A stretch of DNA of 64,000 nt from Halorientalis sp. LT38 (GCF_037031225.1 NZ_JAYEZN010000001.1:1302001-1366000), one strand, 5' to 3'; shown: positions 16,121 to 24,876, numbered from the stretch's first letter. The notes: generated by a model not told the origin, from the letters alone. Program-made: numbers and translations.

Positions 16121-17227
16121 TCAGTCCCCGTGTGACGGGATGAGCGAGGCTCGCCCGACCTCGCGTGCGTCGGACTTTTCGAGTGCGGTCGAGACGTCGA
16201 CCAGGTCGAACTCCGCGTCGATGAGGTCGCTGTACGGGTAGTCCTCGACGGTCTCGGCGAGGAACTCGAGCGCCTTCCCGAGGTACCACGGGTCGTAGCG
16301 CATCGTCGATTGGACCTCGATGTTCTTCCGCGTGAGCAGCGCCGGGTCGAACTCGGTGGTGTGGCCGGGGGTGATGTTCCCGATCTCGAGGTATCGGCCG
16401 CCGTCCCGGAGCAGGTGCGGTCCCTCCGCGAAGGCCTGCGGGATGCCCGCGAGTTCGACGGCCACGTCCGCGCCGAGTCCGCCGGTGAGTTCGGCGACGC
16501 GCTCGCCGCGTGCCTCCGGCGTCTCGTACTCGCGGAAGTCCACGACGTGGTCGACGCCGAAGCGGCGGGCGCGCTCGATGCGGTCGTCGACGCCCTCGAC
16601 GAGGATCGTCTCAGCGCCGTATTCGTTTGCGACGGCGATGGCGTTCTGACCGAGGCCGCCGCCACCCTGGACGACCAGCGTCTCACCGTAGGAGAGGCCC
16701 ACTTCGTCCAGGCCGAACAGGACCTGCGAGAGCGCGCAGTTGGCCGCGGCCGCGACTCCCGGAGGAATCTCCTCGGGCACCTTGTAGAAGTGCTGCTCGG
16801 GGTGGACGTAGTAGTGGGTCCCGAAGGTACCGTGGAAGTGAGGCCACTGGTCCGGGTCCTTCAGCCAGTGCTGGAGTGCGTTCTCACAGGAGCGGAACTC
16901 GCCCGCGCCGCAGAACTGACACTTTCCGCACGCGACGAAGTACGTCGGGGCGATCAGGTCGCCCTCCTCGATCGGCTCGCCAGCGTAATCGGTCTCGACG
17001 CCTGCGCCGAGTTCGTCGACTCGACAGAGTGCCTCGTGGCCCAGTACCATCTGGTCGAGTACCGGGTGGTTGCCCTTCCAGATGTGCAACTCCGACCCGC
17101 AGACGTTGGCCTGCTCGACTCGGGTCACGAGCGCTCCGGGCTCGGGGTCTGGAACGTCGTACTCTTTGATCTCGACTGTCTCGGGGCTCTGCAGATACGC
17201 GAGCCTACCGGTGGGGCTATCCGCCAT
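16121..17227 (-). CDS. Zinc-dependent alcohol dehydrogenase (MDR family)
   Basis: 368 residues from the ATG at 17227. The GroES-like half has the catalytic zinc ligands Cys in NVCGSELHIW and GHE, and the structural-zinc lobe CGKCQFC...CE. The Rossmann half has VVQGGGGLGQNAI. Both zinc sites look intact, unlike the two quinone-reductase-like MDR proteins elsewhere in the window. It oxidises an alcohol or hydroxyacid with NAD(P). It is convergent with the CoA-transferase (51 bases between stops) and downstream of the enoyl-CoA hydratase on the same strand. A TATA-like GAGTATTTG is present upstream, so it may have its own promoter. Confidence 0.9.
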   Translation of the reverse strand: MADSPTGRLAYLQSPETVEIKEYDVPDPEPGALVTRVEQANVCGSELHIWKGNHPVLDQMVLGHEALCRVDELGAGVETDYAGEPIEEGDLIAPTYFVACGKCQFCGAGEFRSCENALQHWLKDPDQWPHFHGTFGTHYYVHPEQHFYKVPEEIPPGVAAAANCALSQVLFGLDEVGLSYGETLVVQGGGGLGQNAIAVANEYGAETILVEGVDDRIERARRFGVDHVVDFREYETPEARGERVAELTGGLGADVAVELAGIPQAFAEGPHLLRDGGRYLEIGNITPGHTTEFDPALLTRKNIEVQSTMRYDPWYLGKALEFLAETVEDYPYSDLIDAEFDLVDVSTALEKSDAREVGRASLIPSHGD

Positions 17228-17294
17228 ACTACTACCACATTTTCGCCCGGGACAAATACTCTTCGCCCCCCCGGTTCCCACGCCCGCCGACGGA

Positions 17295-18059
17295 TCAGTC
17301 GCGCTGCCAGTCGGCCTCGCGTTTCTCCAGGAACGCGCTGGTCCCCTCGATTCGGTCCTCTGATAGGAACGTGTTCGCGAGGACGGTGACCGCCTCGTTG
17401 GCCCCCTCGCGCTCCCCGTTGACGAGACGCTTGGTCATCTCGACGGCCAGCGGTGCGCTTTCGACGATCTCGTCGATGCGATCGGCGACGACGTCGTCGA
17501 CCTCGTCGTCGGTCGTGACGGCCGAGACGAGGCCGACACGGTGGGCCTCCTCGGCGTCGAGCGTCCGCGCGGTCACCATCATCTCCCGGGCCGGCTTGGT
17601 ACCGATGAGATCAGGGAAGCGAAACAGACCGTTCAGTGAGCTCACGCCGATCTTCGGCTCGATCAGGCTGAACTCGGCCTCCTCGGTGGCAATCGTGACG
17701 TCACAGAGGCCGGCGATCTCGCAGCCGACACCGTAGGCGATCCCGTCGACCTTGGCGACGACCGGGGTGGCGATCCGCTCGATCGTCCCGCTGGCTTCCC
17801 GGATGTACTCGCAGTACTCCATGACCTCCGTCGCCGACGTCAGGTCACGGATGTCCTGGATGTCGTCGCCGGCACAGAAGGTGTCGCCGTTGCCTTCGAG
17901 TCGGATCGCTCGGATGTCGGGGTCGTCCTCGGCGGCCAGCAGTGCCTCTCGGAACTCCTCCCACATCTCGACCGACACGGCATTGAGGTGCTCTGGGCGA
18001 TCGAAGGTGATTCGACAGACAGGTCCGTCGACGTCGCGGACGATGTGCTCGTACGCCAT
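17295..18059 (-). CDS. Enoyl-CoA hydratase/isomerase family protein
   Basis: 254 residues with the crotonase fold. The oxyanion-hole segment is DTFCAGDDIQDI. Both glutamates that bind catalytic water in enoyl-CoA hydratase appear to be kept, in YGVGCEIAGLCD and FSLIEPKIG. The C-terminus carries the trimerisation helix EGTSAFLEKREADW. It probably hydrates 2-enoyl-CoA in beta-oxidation. It is divergent from the acyl-CoA dehydrogenase at 18210, whose product is its expected substrate, so the two probably form one functional unit. Confidence 0.9.
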   Translation of the reverse strand: MAYEHIVRDVDGPVCRITFDRPEHLNAVSVEMWEEFREALLAAEDDPDIRAIRLEGNGDTFCAGDDIQDIRDLTSATEVMEYCEYIREASGTIERIATPVVAKVDGIAYGVGCEIAGLCDVTIATEEAEFSLIEPKIGVSSLNGLFRFPDLIGTKPAREMMVTARTLDAEEAHRVGLVSAVTTDDEVDDVVADRIDEIVESAPLAVEMTKRLVNGEREGANEAVTVLANTFLSEDRIEGTSAFLEKREADWQRD

Positions 18060-18174
18060 GGGTGTGACTCACTCGGCACCGTCAAATCACTTGTGATGGG
18101 GCAAGCGGCCCTACAACGGCAGTCGACCGGTCGTCAGATCGCGAAAACGGGCGTTTCACGCGTCTTCGGCGTCG

Positions 18175-18185
18175 AAAAGCCTAAG
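18175..18185 (+). promoter_or_regulatory. TATA-like box of the acyl-CoA dehydrogenase gene
   Basis: AAAAGCCTAAG lies 25-35 bases before the ATG at 18210. It matches the CCTAAG/TTTAAG style of TATA box seen elsewhere in the window. Confidence 0.45.
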
Positions 18186-18209
18186 TCCGAAACGCTGTAC
18201 TGACTTGCT

Positions 18210-19379
18210 ATGGCATCCCAGTCCGATCAGCAGTTCATGCTGAGCGACGAGCAAGAGGCCATTCGCACCGCCGTCCGCGAGTTCGGTGAGGAGGAAATCG
18301 CCCCCGTCGCACGCGAGTACGACGAGAGCCACGAGTATCCGTGGGACGTCGTCGAGAAAGCCGCGGAGGCAGACCTCGTCGGCCCGATGGTCCCGATCGA
18401 GTACGGCGGCGCCGGCATGGACGTCCTGGAGACGGCGATCGTTACCGAGGAACTGTGGCGGGCCGACCCCGGGATCGGGGCGGCGATCGACCTGATGGCG
18501 TTCAACTCGACGCTGCACGTGATGAAAGAGTACGGCACAGAGGAACAGAAAGAGGAGTGGTTCCCGGGCATCGCCGCCGGGGAGAAGTCCATCGCCATCG
18601 GCATCAGCGAACCCGCCCACGGCTCCGACGTGGCCAGCATCGAGACCCGCGCCGAGAAGGACGGCGACGAGTGGGTCATCAACGGCAACAAGATGTGGAT
18701 CAGCAACGGGTCGGTCGGCGACGCCGTCCTCCTGGTCACCAAGACCGATCCGGACGCCGGCTACGACGGTATCAGCACGATTCTGGTGCCACTCGATGCC
18801 GACGGGGTGACGACGAGCAAGATCGACAACAAACTCGGCCTGCACGCTTCGGACACGGCCGAGATCGTCTTCGACGACGTGCGTGTCCCGGCCGAGAACA
18901 TCGTCGGCGAGGAAAACCGCGGCTGGCAGTACTTCAACGAGGCGATGGCCCCCGCTCGGGTCCAGGTCGCGGCCCAGGCCGTCGGCGCGGCCCAGGCTGC
19001 GCTCGACGCCGCCATCGAGTACGCCAACGAGCGTGAACAGTTCGGCCAGCACATCGGCGACTTCCAGGCGATCCGCCACAAGCTCGCCGAGATGGCCACG
19101 AACGTCGAGGCCGCTCGCTCGCTGACCTACCGCGCTGCGGGCCTCTACGACGCGGGCGAGGTGCGACTCTCCGAGCGGTTCGCGAGCATGGCCAAACTGT
19201 TCGCCAGCGACCGCGGGTTCGAGGTCGCCGACGAGGCCGTCCAGGTATTCGGCGGCGCCGGCTACGTCACCGACCACCCCGTCGAGCGGTATCTCCGGGA
19301 CGTCCGCGTCACCAAGATCTACGAGGGAACCAACGAGATTCAAAAGGAGATCATCGGCGGCCGCCTGCTCGGACAGTAA
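18210..19379 (+). CDS. Acyl-CoA dehydrogenase (short/branched-chain type)
   Basis: 389 residues in the three-domain acyl-CoA dehydrogenase layout. The FAD/substrate motif IGISEPAHGSDVASIETRA and WISNG lie in the middle domain. The C-terminal helical domain has REQFGQHIGDFQAIRHKLA, VFGGAGYVTDHPVERYLRD and KIYEGTNEIQ, the last with the catalytic glutamate position typical of short-chain enzymes. It introduces the 2,3 double bond and passes electrons to ETF. A hotdog thioesterase follows 51 bases later on the same strand. Branched-chain acyl-CoAs from the LeuDH/E1/E2 operon are plausible substrates. Confidence 0.94.
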   Translation: MASQSDQQFMLSDEQEAIRTAVREFGEEEIAPVAREYDESHEYPWDVVEKAAEADLVGPMVPIEYGGAGMDVLETAIVTEELWRADPGIGAAIDLMAFNSTLHVMKEYGTEEQKEEWFPGIAAGEKSIAIGISEPAHGSDVASIETRAEKDGDEWVINGNKMWISNGSVGDAVLLVTKTDPDAGYDGISTILVPLDADGVTTSKIDNKLGLHASDTAEIVFDDVRVPAENIVGEENRGWQYFNEAMAPARVQVAAQAVGAAQAALDAAIEYANEREQFGQHIGDFQAIRHKLAEMATNVEAARSLTYRAAGLYDAGEVRLSERFASMAKLFASDRGFEVADEAVQVFGGAGYVTDHPVERYLRDVRVTKIYEGTNEIQKEIIGGRLLGQ

Positions 19380-19430
19380 GACTCGCCCGTACCGCAACAG
19401 TGAGGGGGCTCCCGGGCGACCCGGCCACGC

Positions 19431-19823
19431 ATGGCCGACTACGAGACCGAAATGACGACGCGGTACCGGGACAGCGACGCGATGGGTCACGTCAACAACG
19501 CCGTCTACTCCTCGTTCATGGAACACGCCGCGACGTCGTTCGTCGCCGAGCTGCTCGACGTCCCGATCGACGACGTGCCGTTGGCCATCGTCCGCCTCGA
19601 ACTCGACTTCGAGCGCCAGATCGAGATCGGCGACGAAGTCACGTCGGCGGTCTCGATCGCCGAGATCGGTGATCGGAGCCTCACCTTCGAGCACGAACTC
19701 CGCGTCGACGGTGCGACCGCCGCCAGCGCCACTGCCGTCCGCGTGGCGATGGACGACGATCGGGAGGGCGCCATGCCCGTCCCCGACGAGTGGCGCGACC
19801 GCATCGCCGCCTACCGGGACTGA
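19431..19823 (+). CDS. Acyl-CoA thioesterase (4HBT hotdog family)
   Basis: 130 residues, a single hotdog domain. The opening TRYRDSDAMGHVNNAVYSSFME is the 4-hydroxybenzoyl-CoA thioesterase/YbgC-type active-site motif, with Asp in YRDSDAMGHVNN. It hydrolyses acyl-CoAs, which may relieve CoA trapping or end a pathway. It is 51 bases after the acyl-CoA dehydrogenase and probably in the same transcript. Confidence 0.9.
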   Translation: MADYETEMTTRYRDSDAMGHVNNAVYSSFMEHAATSFVAELLDVPIDDVPLAIVRLELDFERQIEIGDEVTSAVSIAEIGDRSLTFEHELRVDGATAASATAVRVAMDDDREGAMPVPDEWRDRIAAYRD

Positions 19824-19942
19824 GAGCCGGCCACCACCGGCCTCGAAGGCCCGTGATCGGGCCGAGGCGCGCACCGCCGTGCACGGCGCCGATCCCACCA
19901 CACGAAACAGGCCACCGCAGTCGTGGCAACCGATCCAGAGTC

Positions 19943-19959
19943 GTTCCGCGATGCGGAAC
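19943..19959. promoter_or_regulatory. 17-base palindrome, operator-like (site 1)
   Basis: GTTCCGC-GAT-GCGGAAC is a perfect inverted repeat with 7-base arms and a 3-base centre. Size and symmetry resemble IclR-family operators. Its twin is 108 bases away. Confidence 0.55.
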
Positions 19960-20050
19960 CCTGTTTCGGCAGATCAGTCCGGGAATAAATACGAACCCGA
20001 CTACGTCGCCGGATTCGAGCGCCGACAGCTGACTCGCCGGGAACTGTATC

Positions 20051-20067
20051 GTTCCGCAATGCGGGAC
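20051..20067. promoter_or_regulatory. 17-base palindrome, operator-like (site 2)
   Basis: GTTCCGC-AAT-GCGGGAC has one mismatch in the arms and is otherwise nearly the same as site 1, in the same spacing. Two matching sites make chance less likely than one. Confidence 0.5.
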
Positions 20068-20159
20068 GTATGACACGCGGTCCGGTCCACGGACTGTTCC
20101 GGGGCAAATCGTGATCGGACGATCGGGGCCGACGGGTGGGCGGCCGTCGCGGCGCCCGG

Positions 20160-21113
20160 TCAGCAGATGCAGACCGACGTGCCTTCCCGGCCCTCGAACA
20201 GGCCGCCGGAGAGGTACTTGAGGCCAGTGTCACAGGCCACGGTGACGACGACGTCGTCGGGGTCGCGCTCGGCGGCGGCTTCGCGTGCGGCCGCGACGTT
20301 CATACCGGAACTGGTCCCGACGAGCAACCCTTCGTGGCGGGCGAGTCTGCGGACGGCCTCGACGCCGTCGTCGGCGGGGAGCGTGCGGACGCTATCGTAT
20401 CGGTCGTGTTCGACCAGCGGCGGGGAGCTGACGATGGCGGTCCCCTCGACGGCGTGGCCACCGGCGCGTCCCTCCGAGAGGACGGGCGACTCCGCGGGCT
20501 CGACCAGCGTCACGTCCACGTCGGCGCCGAGTTCGTCGAACGCCTTCGAGGTCCCCATCGCGCACCCGCCGGTGCCAACGATCATCACGAACTCGTCGAC
20601 CTCCGGACACTGGTCGAGAATCTCCTCGGCGAGTCCCCGGTAGCCGGCGAGCTGGTCCGTGTTCTCGAACTGGTTGGTGAAGTACGCGCCCGTGCGCTCC
20701 TGGAGGTCCTCGGCGGCTGCTTCCATGTCTTCGAACAGGCCCTCGTGGGCCGACCCGTCGGGCGTCTCGACGAGTTCGAGGGTCGCACCCAGGGCCTCCA
20801 TCGACGCGCGTTTCTCCTCGGCCACACAGTCGGCGGTCACGATGTGCAACGGGTGGTCGAGGACCGCACAGGCCAGCGCGAGGCTCGTCCCCGTGCTACC
20901 ACCGGTAAACTCCACCACCGGGTCGCCGGGCTCGATGTCGCCCCGTTCACGGGCCTGCTCGATCATCGCGAGCGCCATCCGGTCCTTGAGGCTCCCGGTC
21001 GGGTTCGCACCCTCCCACTTGACGTGGACCGACGCGCCACCTTCTGGTTTGATAGTAGACAATTCTACGAGCGGCGTCTCGCCGATGGCATCGAGTGCGC
21101 TGGCGTACTCCAT
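20160..21113 (-). CDS. PLP-dependent cysteine synthase family protein
   Basis: 317 residues of the O-acetylserine sulfhydrylase/cystathionine beta-synthase fold. Lys43 in NPTGSLKDRMA is the PLP Schiff-base lysine. The substrate/PLP loops GGSTGTSLA and GTGGCAMG are present, as is GTSSGMN near the C-terminus. The Asn/Ser-Gly-Asn loops differ somewhat from CysK, so it could make cysteine or act on another beta-substituted amino acid. A good Shine-Dalgarno-like AAAGGAG precedes the ATG, uncommon in this window, suggesting a leadered mRNA. A sulfur link is possible with the SufS fusion gene 2 kb away. Confidence 0.86.
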   Translation of the reverse strand: MEYASALDAIGETPLVELSTIKPEGGASVHVKWEGANPTGSLKDRMALAMIEQARERGDIEPGDPVVEFTGGSTGTSLALACAVLDHPLHIVTADCVAEEKRASMEALGATLELVETPDGSAHEGLFEDMEAAAEDLQERTGAYFTNQFENTDQLAGYRGLAEEILDQCPEVDEFVMIVGTGGCAMGTSKAFDELGADVDVTLVEPAESPVLSEGRAGGHAVEGTAIVSSPPLVEHDRYDSVRTLPADDGVEAVRRLARHEGLLVGTSSGMNVAAAREAAAERDPDDVVVTVACDTGLKYLSGGLFEGREGTSVCIC

Positions 21114-21224
21114 ACTCTCCTTTCAGCCGTCGGGAGCGGTGTGCTTCAAGCTACCGGGGACGCCGTCCGTGCCGGACGGGGATGCGAGCAACCTTTTTGA
21201 TCGACCCCGACCACGATGTAGGAC

Positions 21225-22262
21225 ATGAAAGCCGTTGGATTCCACGAACACGGGCCCCTGGACAACTACGAACTGCTCGACGTACCCACGCCCGAGGTCG
21301 ACGACGAGGAGGTCCTGGTCGACGTGAAGGCGTCGGCGGTGAACTACATGGACCTGTTCGCCGTCCGCGAACTCGACAACTACGTCCCCCAGTACCCGTT
21401 CTGGGGCGGCGGCGACGTCGCCGGAGTCGTCACCGAGGTCGGCGACGCCGTCACCGCCTGGGAGGAGGGCGACCGCGTCGTGGCCGTCCCCTTCATCTCC
21501 TGTGGCGACTGTCGGTTCTGCGTCCGCGGTGAGGAGATGCTCTGTGAGGAGTTCACGATGATGGGCGAGATGCGACGGGGCGGCCACGCCGAGTACGTCG
21601 CCATGCCCGAACGGAACCTGATTCCGATCCCGGACGACGCCGACTTCGAGACGGCGGCGGCGGTTCCGGTCGCAGGCGGCACGGCCTGGCGCGCGCTCGT
21701 CCCGCGAGCGAACGTGCAGTCGACGGAGGACGTCCTCGTCGTCGGTGCAACCGGCGGCGTCGGCACCTACGCGGTCCAGATCTGCAAGAACGTCCTGAAC
21801 GTGGACACCCTCTACGCGACGACCAGCAGCGAGGACAAAGCCGAGTTCCTGCGAGACCTCGGTGCGGACCACGTCGTCGACTACACCGAAGAACGCTTCG
21901 ACGAGGCCATCTGGAAGCTGACGGACAAGCAGGGCGTCGACGTGTGTTACAACAACGTCGGCGGCGACACCTGGGTGCAGTCGATGCGGACGCTGCGCTG
22001 GGGCGGCCGACTCGTCACTTCCGGAGCGACCGTCGGCCCGAACCCGGAGACGGAGATTCGCCAGATCTTCATGCGCCAGCTCGACGTCGTCGGCAGTTCC
22101 GGCGCCAACTCCTACGAACTCGCCGAACTCTACGACTACGTCTGGTCGGGCGACGTCGAGCCCGTGATCGACGAGACGTTCCCAATCGAGGACTACATGA
22201 CCGCCTTCGAGCGGATGGACAACCGGGGGCTGTACGGGAAGATCGTGCTGACCCAGGAGTGA
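21225..22262 (+). CDS. Quinone-reductase-like MDR oxidoreductase, copy 1
   Basis: 345 residues of the zinc-binding MDR superfamily. The structural-zinc lobe CGDCRFC...LCEEF is present, but the catalytic zinc site is not: the usual Cys is replaced in SAVNYMDLFAV, and GHE is replaced by WGGGDVAG. The Rossmann motif is VVGATGGVGTYAVQ, which usually goes with NADPH. It is therefore more like quinone oxidoreductase or enoyl reductase than alcohol dehydrogenase. A close paralogue is at 46366-47418. A TATA-like CTTTTTGAT lies about 26-34 bases before the ATG. Followed 43 bases later by a VOC protein on the same strand. Confidence 0.88.
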   Translation: MKAVGFHEHGPLDNYELLDVPTPEVDDEEVLVDVKASAVNYMDLFAVRELDNYVPQYPFWGGGDVAGVVTEVGDAVTAWEEGDRVVAVPFISCGDCRFCVRGEEMLCEEFTMMGEMRRGGHAEYVAMPERNLIPIPDDADFETAAAVPVAGGTAWRALVPRANVQSTEDVLVVGATGGVGTYAVQICKNVLNVDTLYATTSSEDKAEFLRDLGADHVVDYTEERFDEAIWKLTDKQGVDVCYNNVGGDTWVQSMRTLRWGGRLVTSGATVGPNPETEIRQIFMRQLDVVGSSGANSYELAELYDYVWSGDVEPVIDETFPIEDYMTAFERMDNRGLYGKIVLTQE

Positions 22263-22305
22263 GCGCCGGGCGAACTGTTTTGTGACGGGGCGCCGTCCCG
22301 CCGGT

Positions 22306-23148
22306 ATGAACGACGCTGTCGACCACGTCGTCTACGCCGACCGGGACATCGAGCGCATGCGGGACGCCTTCGAGGCTATCGGCCTGCCTCCACAGTACGG
22401 CGGGGAGCACTCGAACGGCGTGACTCACAACTACACCGTCGGCTTCGAGAACGGCTCGTACGTCGAACTCATCTCGAAGCTCGACCCCGACGCGCAGTCA
22501 CCGTGGTGGGACGCCCAGATCGACGGCGACGCCGGCCCCGCCGCGTGGGCGCTGTTCGTCGACGACATCGACACCCAGACCGAGCGCATCGCCGACCAGG
22601 GGATCGCCGTCGACGGTCCCACCCACTACCAGCGCGAGCGACCCGACGGCGAGCTCGTCGAGTGGGATCTCACCGTCGTGGGCGACCGCGAACTCGGGAC
22701 CGCCGTCCCCTTCCTCGTCAGCGACCGGACACCGCGCGACCTCCGGGTCAACGTCTCCGACGAACTCGCCGCGACGCCGCTGGTCGGCGTCGTCGAGGTC
22801 GTCGTCGCCGTCCCCGCGATCGAGGACCACGTCGATCAGTACCAGGCGTTGTTCGACTGCGAGGCCCCGACGCGAGTCGACAACGACGCCCTCGACGCGA
22901 CGCTCGCCAGGTTCCCGGACGCGCCGGCGACCCTGGCCGAACCGCGCTCCCCCGACTCCTCGCTGGCCGCCCGCGTCGAGGCGTTCGGTCCCGTCCCCTG
23001 TGCGTATCTCCTCGGAACCCCGGACCCGACCGCGGCGGCGGACCGGTTCGACCTCTCGGCCCCGATCGCCTGGGGGACCGACGAGGTGCGCTGGTTCGAC
23101 CTCGCGCTCCCCGGGCGCGTCGGCGTGATCGATCGCACAGACGACTGA
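22306..23148 (+). CDS. VOC family protein (glyoxalase-like)
   Basis: 280 residues from the ATG at 22306, chosen over an upstream GTG. The N-terminus DAVDHVVYADRDIERMRDAFEA is the first beta-alpha unit of a vicinal-oxygen-chelate domain, with the metal-ligand histidine in DHVVY. YVELISKLD supplies a second typical position. The rest resembles the Glyoxalase_3-type two-module fold, whose second half is divergent. The reaction is unknown; relatives include dioxygenases, isomerases and thiol transferases. Probably cotranscribed with the MDR gene before it. Confidence 0.78.
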   Translation: MNDAVDHVVYADRDIERMRDAFEAIGLPPQYGGEHSNGVTHNYTVGFENGSYVELISKLDPDAQSPWWDAQIDGDAGPAAWALFVDDIDTQTERIADQGIAVDGPTHYQRERPDGELVEWDLTVVGDRELGTAVPFLVSDRTPRDLRVNVSDELAATPLVGVVEVVVAVPAIEDHVDQYQALFDCEAPTRVDNDALDATLARFPDAPATLAEPRSPDSSLAARVEAFGPVPCAYLLGTPDPTAAADRFDLSAPIAWGTDEVRWFDLALPGRVGVIDRTDD

Positions 23149-23164
23149 CAGCGCGTCTCTCTCT

Positions 23165-24787
23165 TCACTCGCCGGCACGCGCGTCCAGGTACTCCCGGGC
23201 GGCGAGACGGATGACTTCTTCGGGCCCCTCCACGCAGTCCACCCGGAGCGGCGGGATCTGCCCGTCGAAGAGGTCCAGGGCGTGCCCGTCGAGGTCGGCG
23301 ATCTCCTCGAGTGACCGGCCGACGAGCGACTCGGAGAGCTTGCTCGCCGTCGCGCTCGAAACGGCGCAACTCTCGCTCTCGAAGGCGATCCGACGGATGA
23401 CGCCCTCGTCGTCGACCTCGACGTCGAAGCGACCCTCGTCGCCGCAGGTCGTCGCTTGCGAGGTCTTGCTGAACGTGGGATCGGCGAGGCCCTCGGCGGT
23501 TCGGGAGCGCTCGTAGTGGGACTCGACGTCGGGGCTGAACCGGTCCGACCGGAGGTAGTCGGTCAGCATCGACTCGCCGTCGCCCAGGGCCGCGAGGAGG
23601 CGGTCGATCTCCTCGCGCGTGTTGTAGACGTAGAACGAGGCGCGCGCAGAGCCCGAGATGCCGAGCTCGTCGTGCAACGGCTGGGTGCAGTGGTCGCCGG
23701 CGCGGATGGCGACGCCGCTCTCGTTGAGGATGCCCGACAGGTCGTGGGCGTGGACGCCGTCGACGTTGAACGCCACGAGTCCCGCGCGCTCCTCGCCCGA
23801 CGGCGGACCGTACGTCTCGACGTCGTCGCGAGCTTCGAGCCGTTCGAGGAGGTACTGCGCGAGGGCGTTCTCGTGGTCGCGGACGTTCGCCATCCCGAGG
23901 TCGTCGAGGTAGTCCGCGGCGGCGGCGAGGGCGATGCCCTCGGCGATGGGCGGGGTGCCGGCCTCGAACTTCCAGGGGAGTTCGTTCCAGGTGGCGTCCT
24001 CGAAGGTGACGTCGGCGATCATTTCGCCGCCGTAGAGGAACGGGTCCATCTCCTCGAGGAGGCGGCGTTTCCCGTAGAGGACGCCGATCCCCGTCGGCCC
24101 GCACATCTTGTGGCCCGAAAGGGTGTAGAAGTCCGCGTCGATGGCCTCGACGTCGACGGGCCTGGTCGGCGCCGCCTGCGCGCCGTCGACGAGCACGCGC
24201 GCGCCGTGGTCGTGGGCGAGGGCGGCGAGTTCGCGCACGGGGTTGATCGTCCCGAGGACGTTCGAGACGTGGACGACGCTGACCATCGCCGTGTCCTCGC
24301 CGACGACCTCGCGGGCGTGGTCCATGTCGAGGCGGCCGTCGTCGTCGACGCGGATGTACGTCACGTCGGCGCCGGCCTTCTTCGCGATCTGCTGCCAGGT
24401 GACCAGCGAGGCGTGGTGTTCCATCTCCGTGAGCACGACCTCGTCACCCGGCCCCAGTTCGGACAGCCCCCAGGCGTACGCCACGAGGTTGATGCTCTCG
24501 GTCGTGTTCTTCGTGAAAACGATCTCCTCGCGACCCCCGGAGGCCCCGAGGAACTCGGCGAGGCGGTCGTGGGCCGCTTCGTATCGAATGGACGCCTCGT
24601 AGCTCAGGTCGTGGATGCCGCGGTGGACGTTCGCGTTGTACCGATCGTAGACGTCGTCGTAGGCCTCGCGGACCTGCGTCGGCGTCTGCGTCGTCGCCGC
24701 GTTGTCGAGGTACACCAGCGGGTCGTTCCCGACCCGACGGTCGAGGATCGGAAAGTCACCTCTCACTGACCCAACGTCGATTGGCAT
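23165..24787 (-). CDS. SufS cysteine desulfurase fused to IscU-like scaffold domain
   Basis: 540 residues in two parts. Residues 1-410 are a complete SufS-type (group II) desulfurase: PLP Lys227 in SGHKMCGP, His in TEMEHHASLV, and the sulfur-accepting Cys367 in RAGDHCTQP. Residues 440-540 match an IscU/SufU scaffold: Cys448 and Asp450 in TTCGDEG, Cys474 in SESCAVSSATASK, and Cys518 in RVDCVEG. The spacing (26 and 44) is that of IscU rather than of SufU, which has an insert before the last cysteine. The fusion would move persulfide sulfur directly to the scaffold. A TATA box lies 24-31 bases upstream, so it is a single-gene unit. Confidence 0.9.
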   Translation of the reverse strand: MPIDVGSVRGDFPILDRRVGNDPLVYLDNAATTQTPTQVREAYDDVYDRYNANVHRGIHDLSYEASIRYEAAHDRLAEFLGASGGREEIVFTKNTTESINLVAYAWGLSELGPGDEVVLTEMEHHASLVTWQQIAKKAGADVTYIRVDDDGRLDMDHAREVVGEDTAMVSVVHVSNVLGTINPVRELAALAHDHGARVLVDGAQAAPTRPVDVEAIDADFYTLSGHKMCGPTGIGVLYGKRRLLEEMDPFLYGGEMIADVTFEDATWNELPWKFEAGTPPIAEGIALAAAADYLDDLGMANVRDHENALAQYLLERLEARDDVETYGPPSGEERAGLVAFNVDGVHAHDLSGILNESGVAIRAGDHCTQPLHDELGISGSARASFYVYNTREEIDRLLAALGDGESMLTDYLRSDRFSPDVESHYERSRTAEGLADPTFSKTSQATTCGDEGRFDVEVDDEGVIRRIAFESESCAVSSATASKLSESLVGRSLEEIADLDGHALDLFDGQIPPLRVDCVEGPEEVIRLAAREYLDARAGE

Positions 24788-24810
24788 GCTCCGCCGTACC
24801 AGACACTGAA

Positions 24811-24818
24811 AGTTAAGC
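24811..24818 (-). promoter_or_regulatory. TATA box of the sufS-iscU fusion gene
   Basis: On the minus strand GCTTAACT lies 24-31 bases before the ATG at 24787. Transcript leader is therefore very short. Confidence 0.5.
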
Positions 24819-24876
24819 GTACTGTTGTCTCCCCCGCTAATTCATCGTTCGGCAGTCGGCGGACCCCAGGGGGGTA

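Larger units (their letters stand above)
19824..20159. other. Convergent intergenic region with palindromes and an orphan TATA box
   Basis: 336 bases between two convergent stops. No frame here has coding character. It contains two near-identical inverted repeats (19943-19959 and 20051-20067) on either side of an A+T-rich GGAATAAATACG at 19981-19992, which can be read as a TATA box on either strand. Promoter-like structure is not expected between convergent genes. It may be the remnant of a lost regulated gene or the promoter of a small RNA. Confidence 0.55.

Noticed and set aside
20160-21113. Regulation of the cysteine synthase-like gene by the two palindromes
   Set aside because: The palindromes are past the 3' end of the gene; its start is about 1 kb away at 21113.
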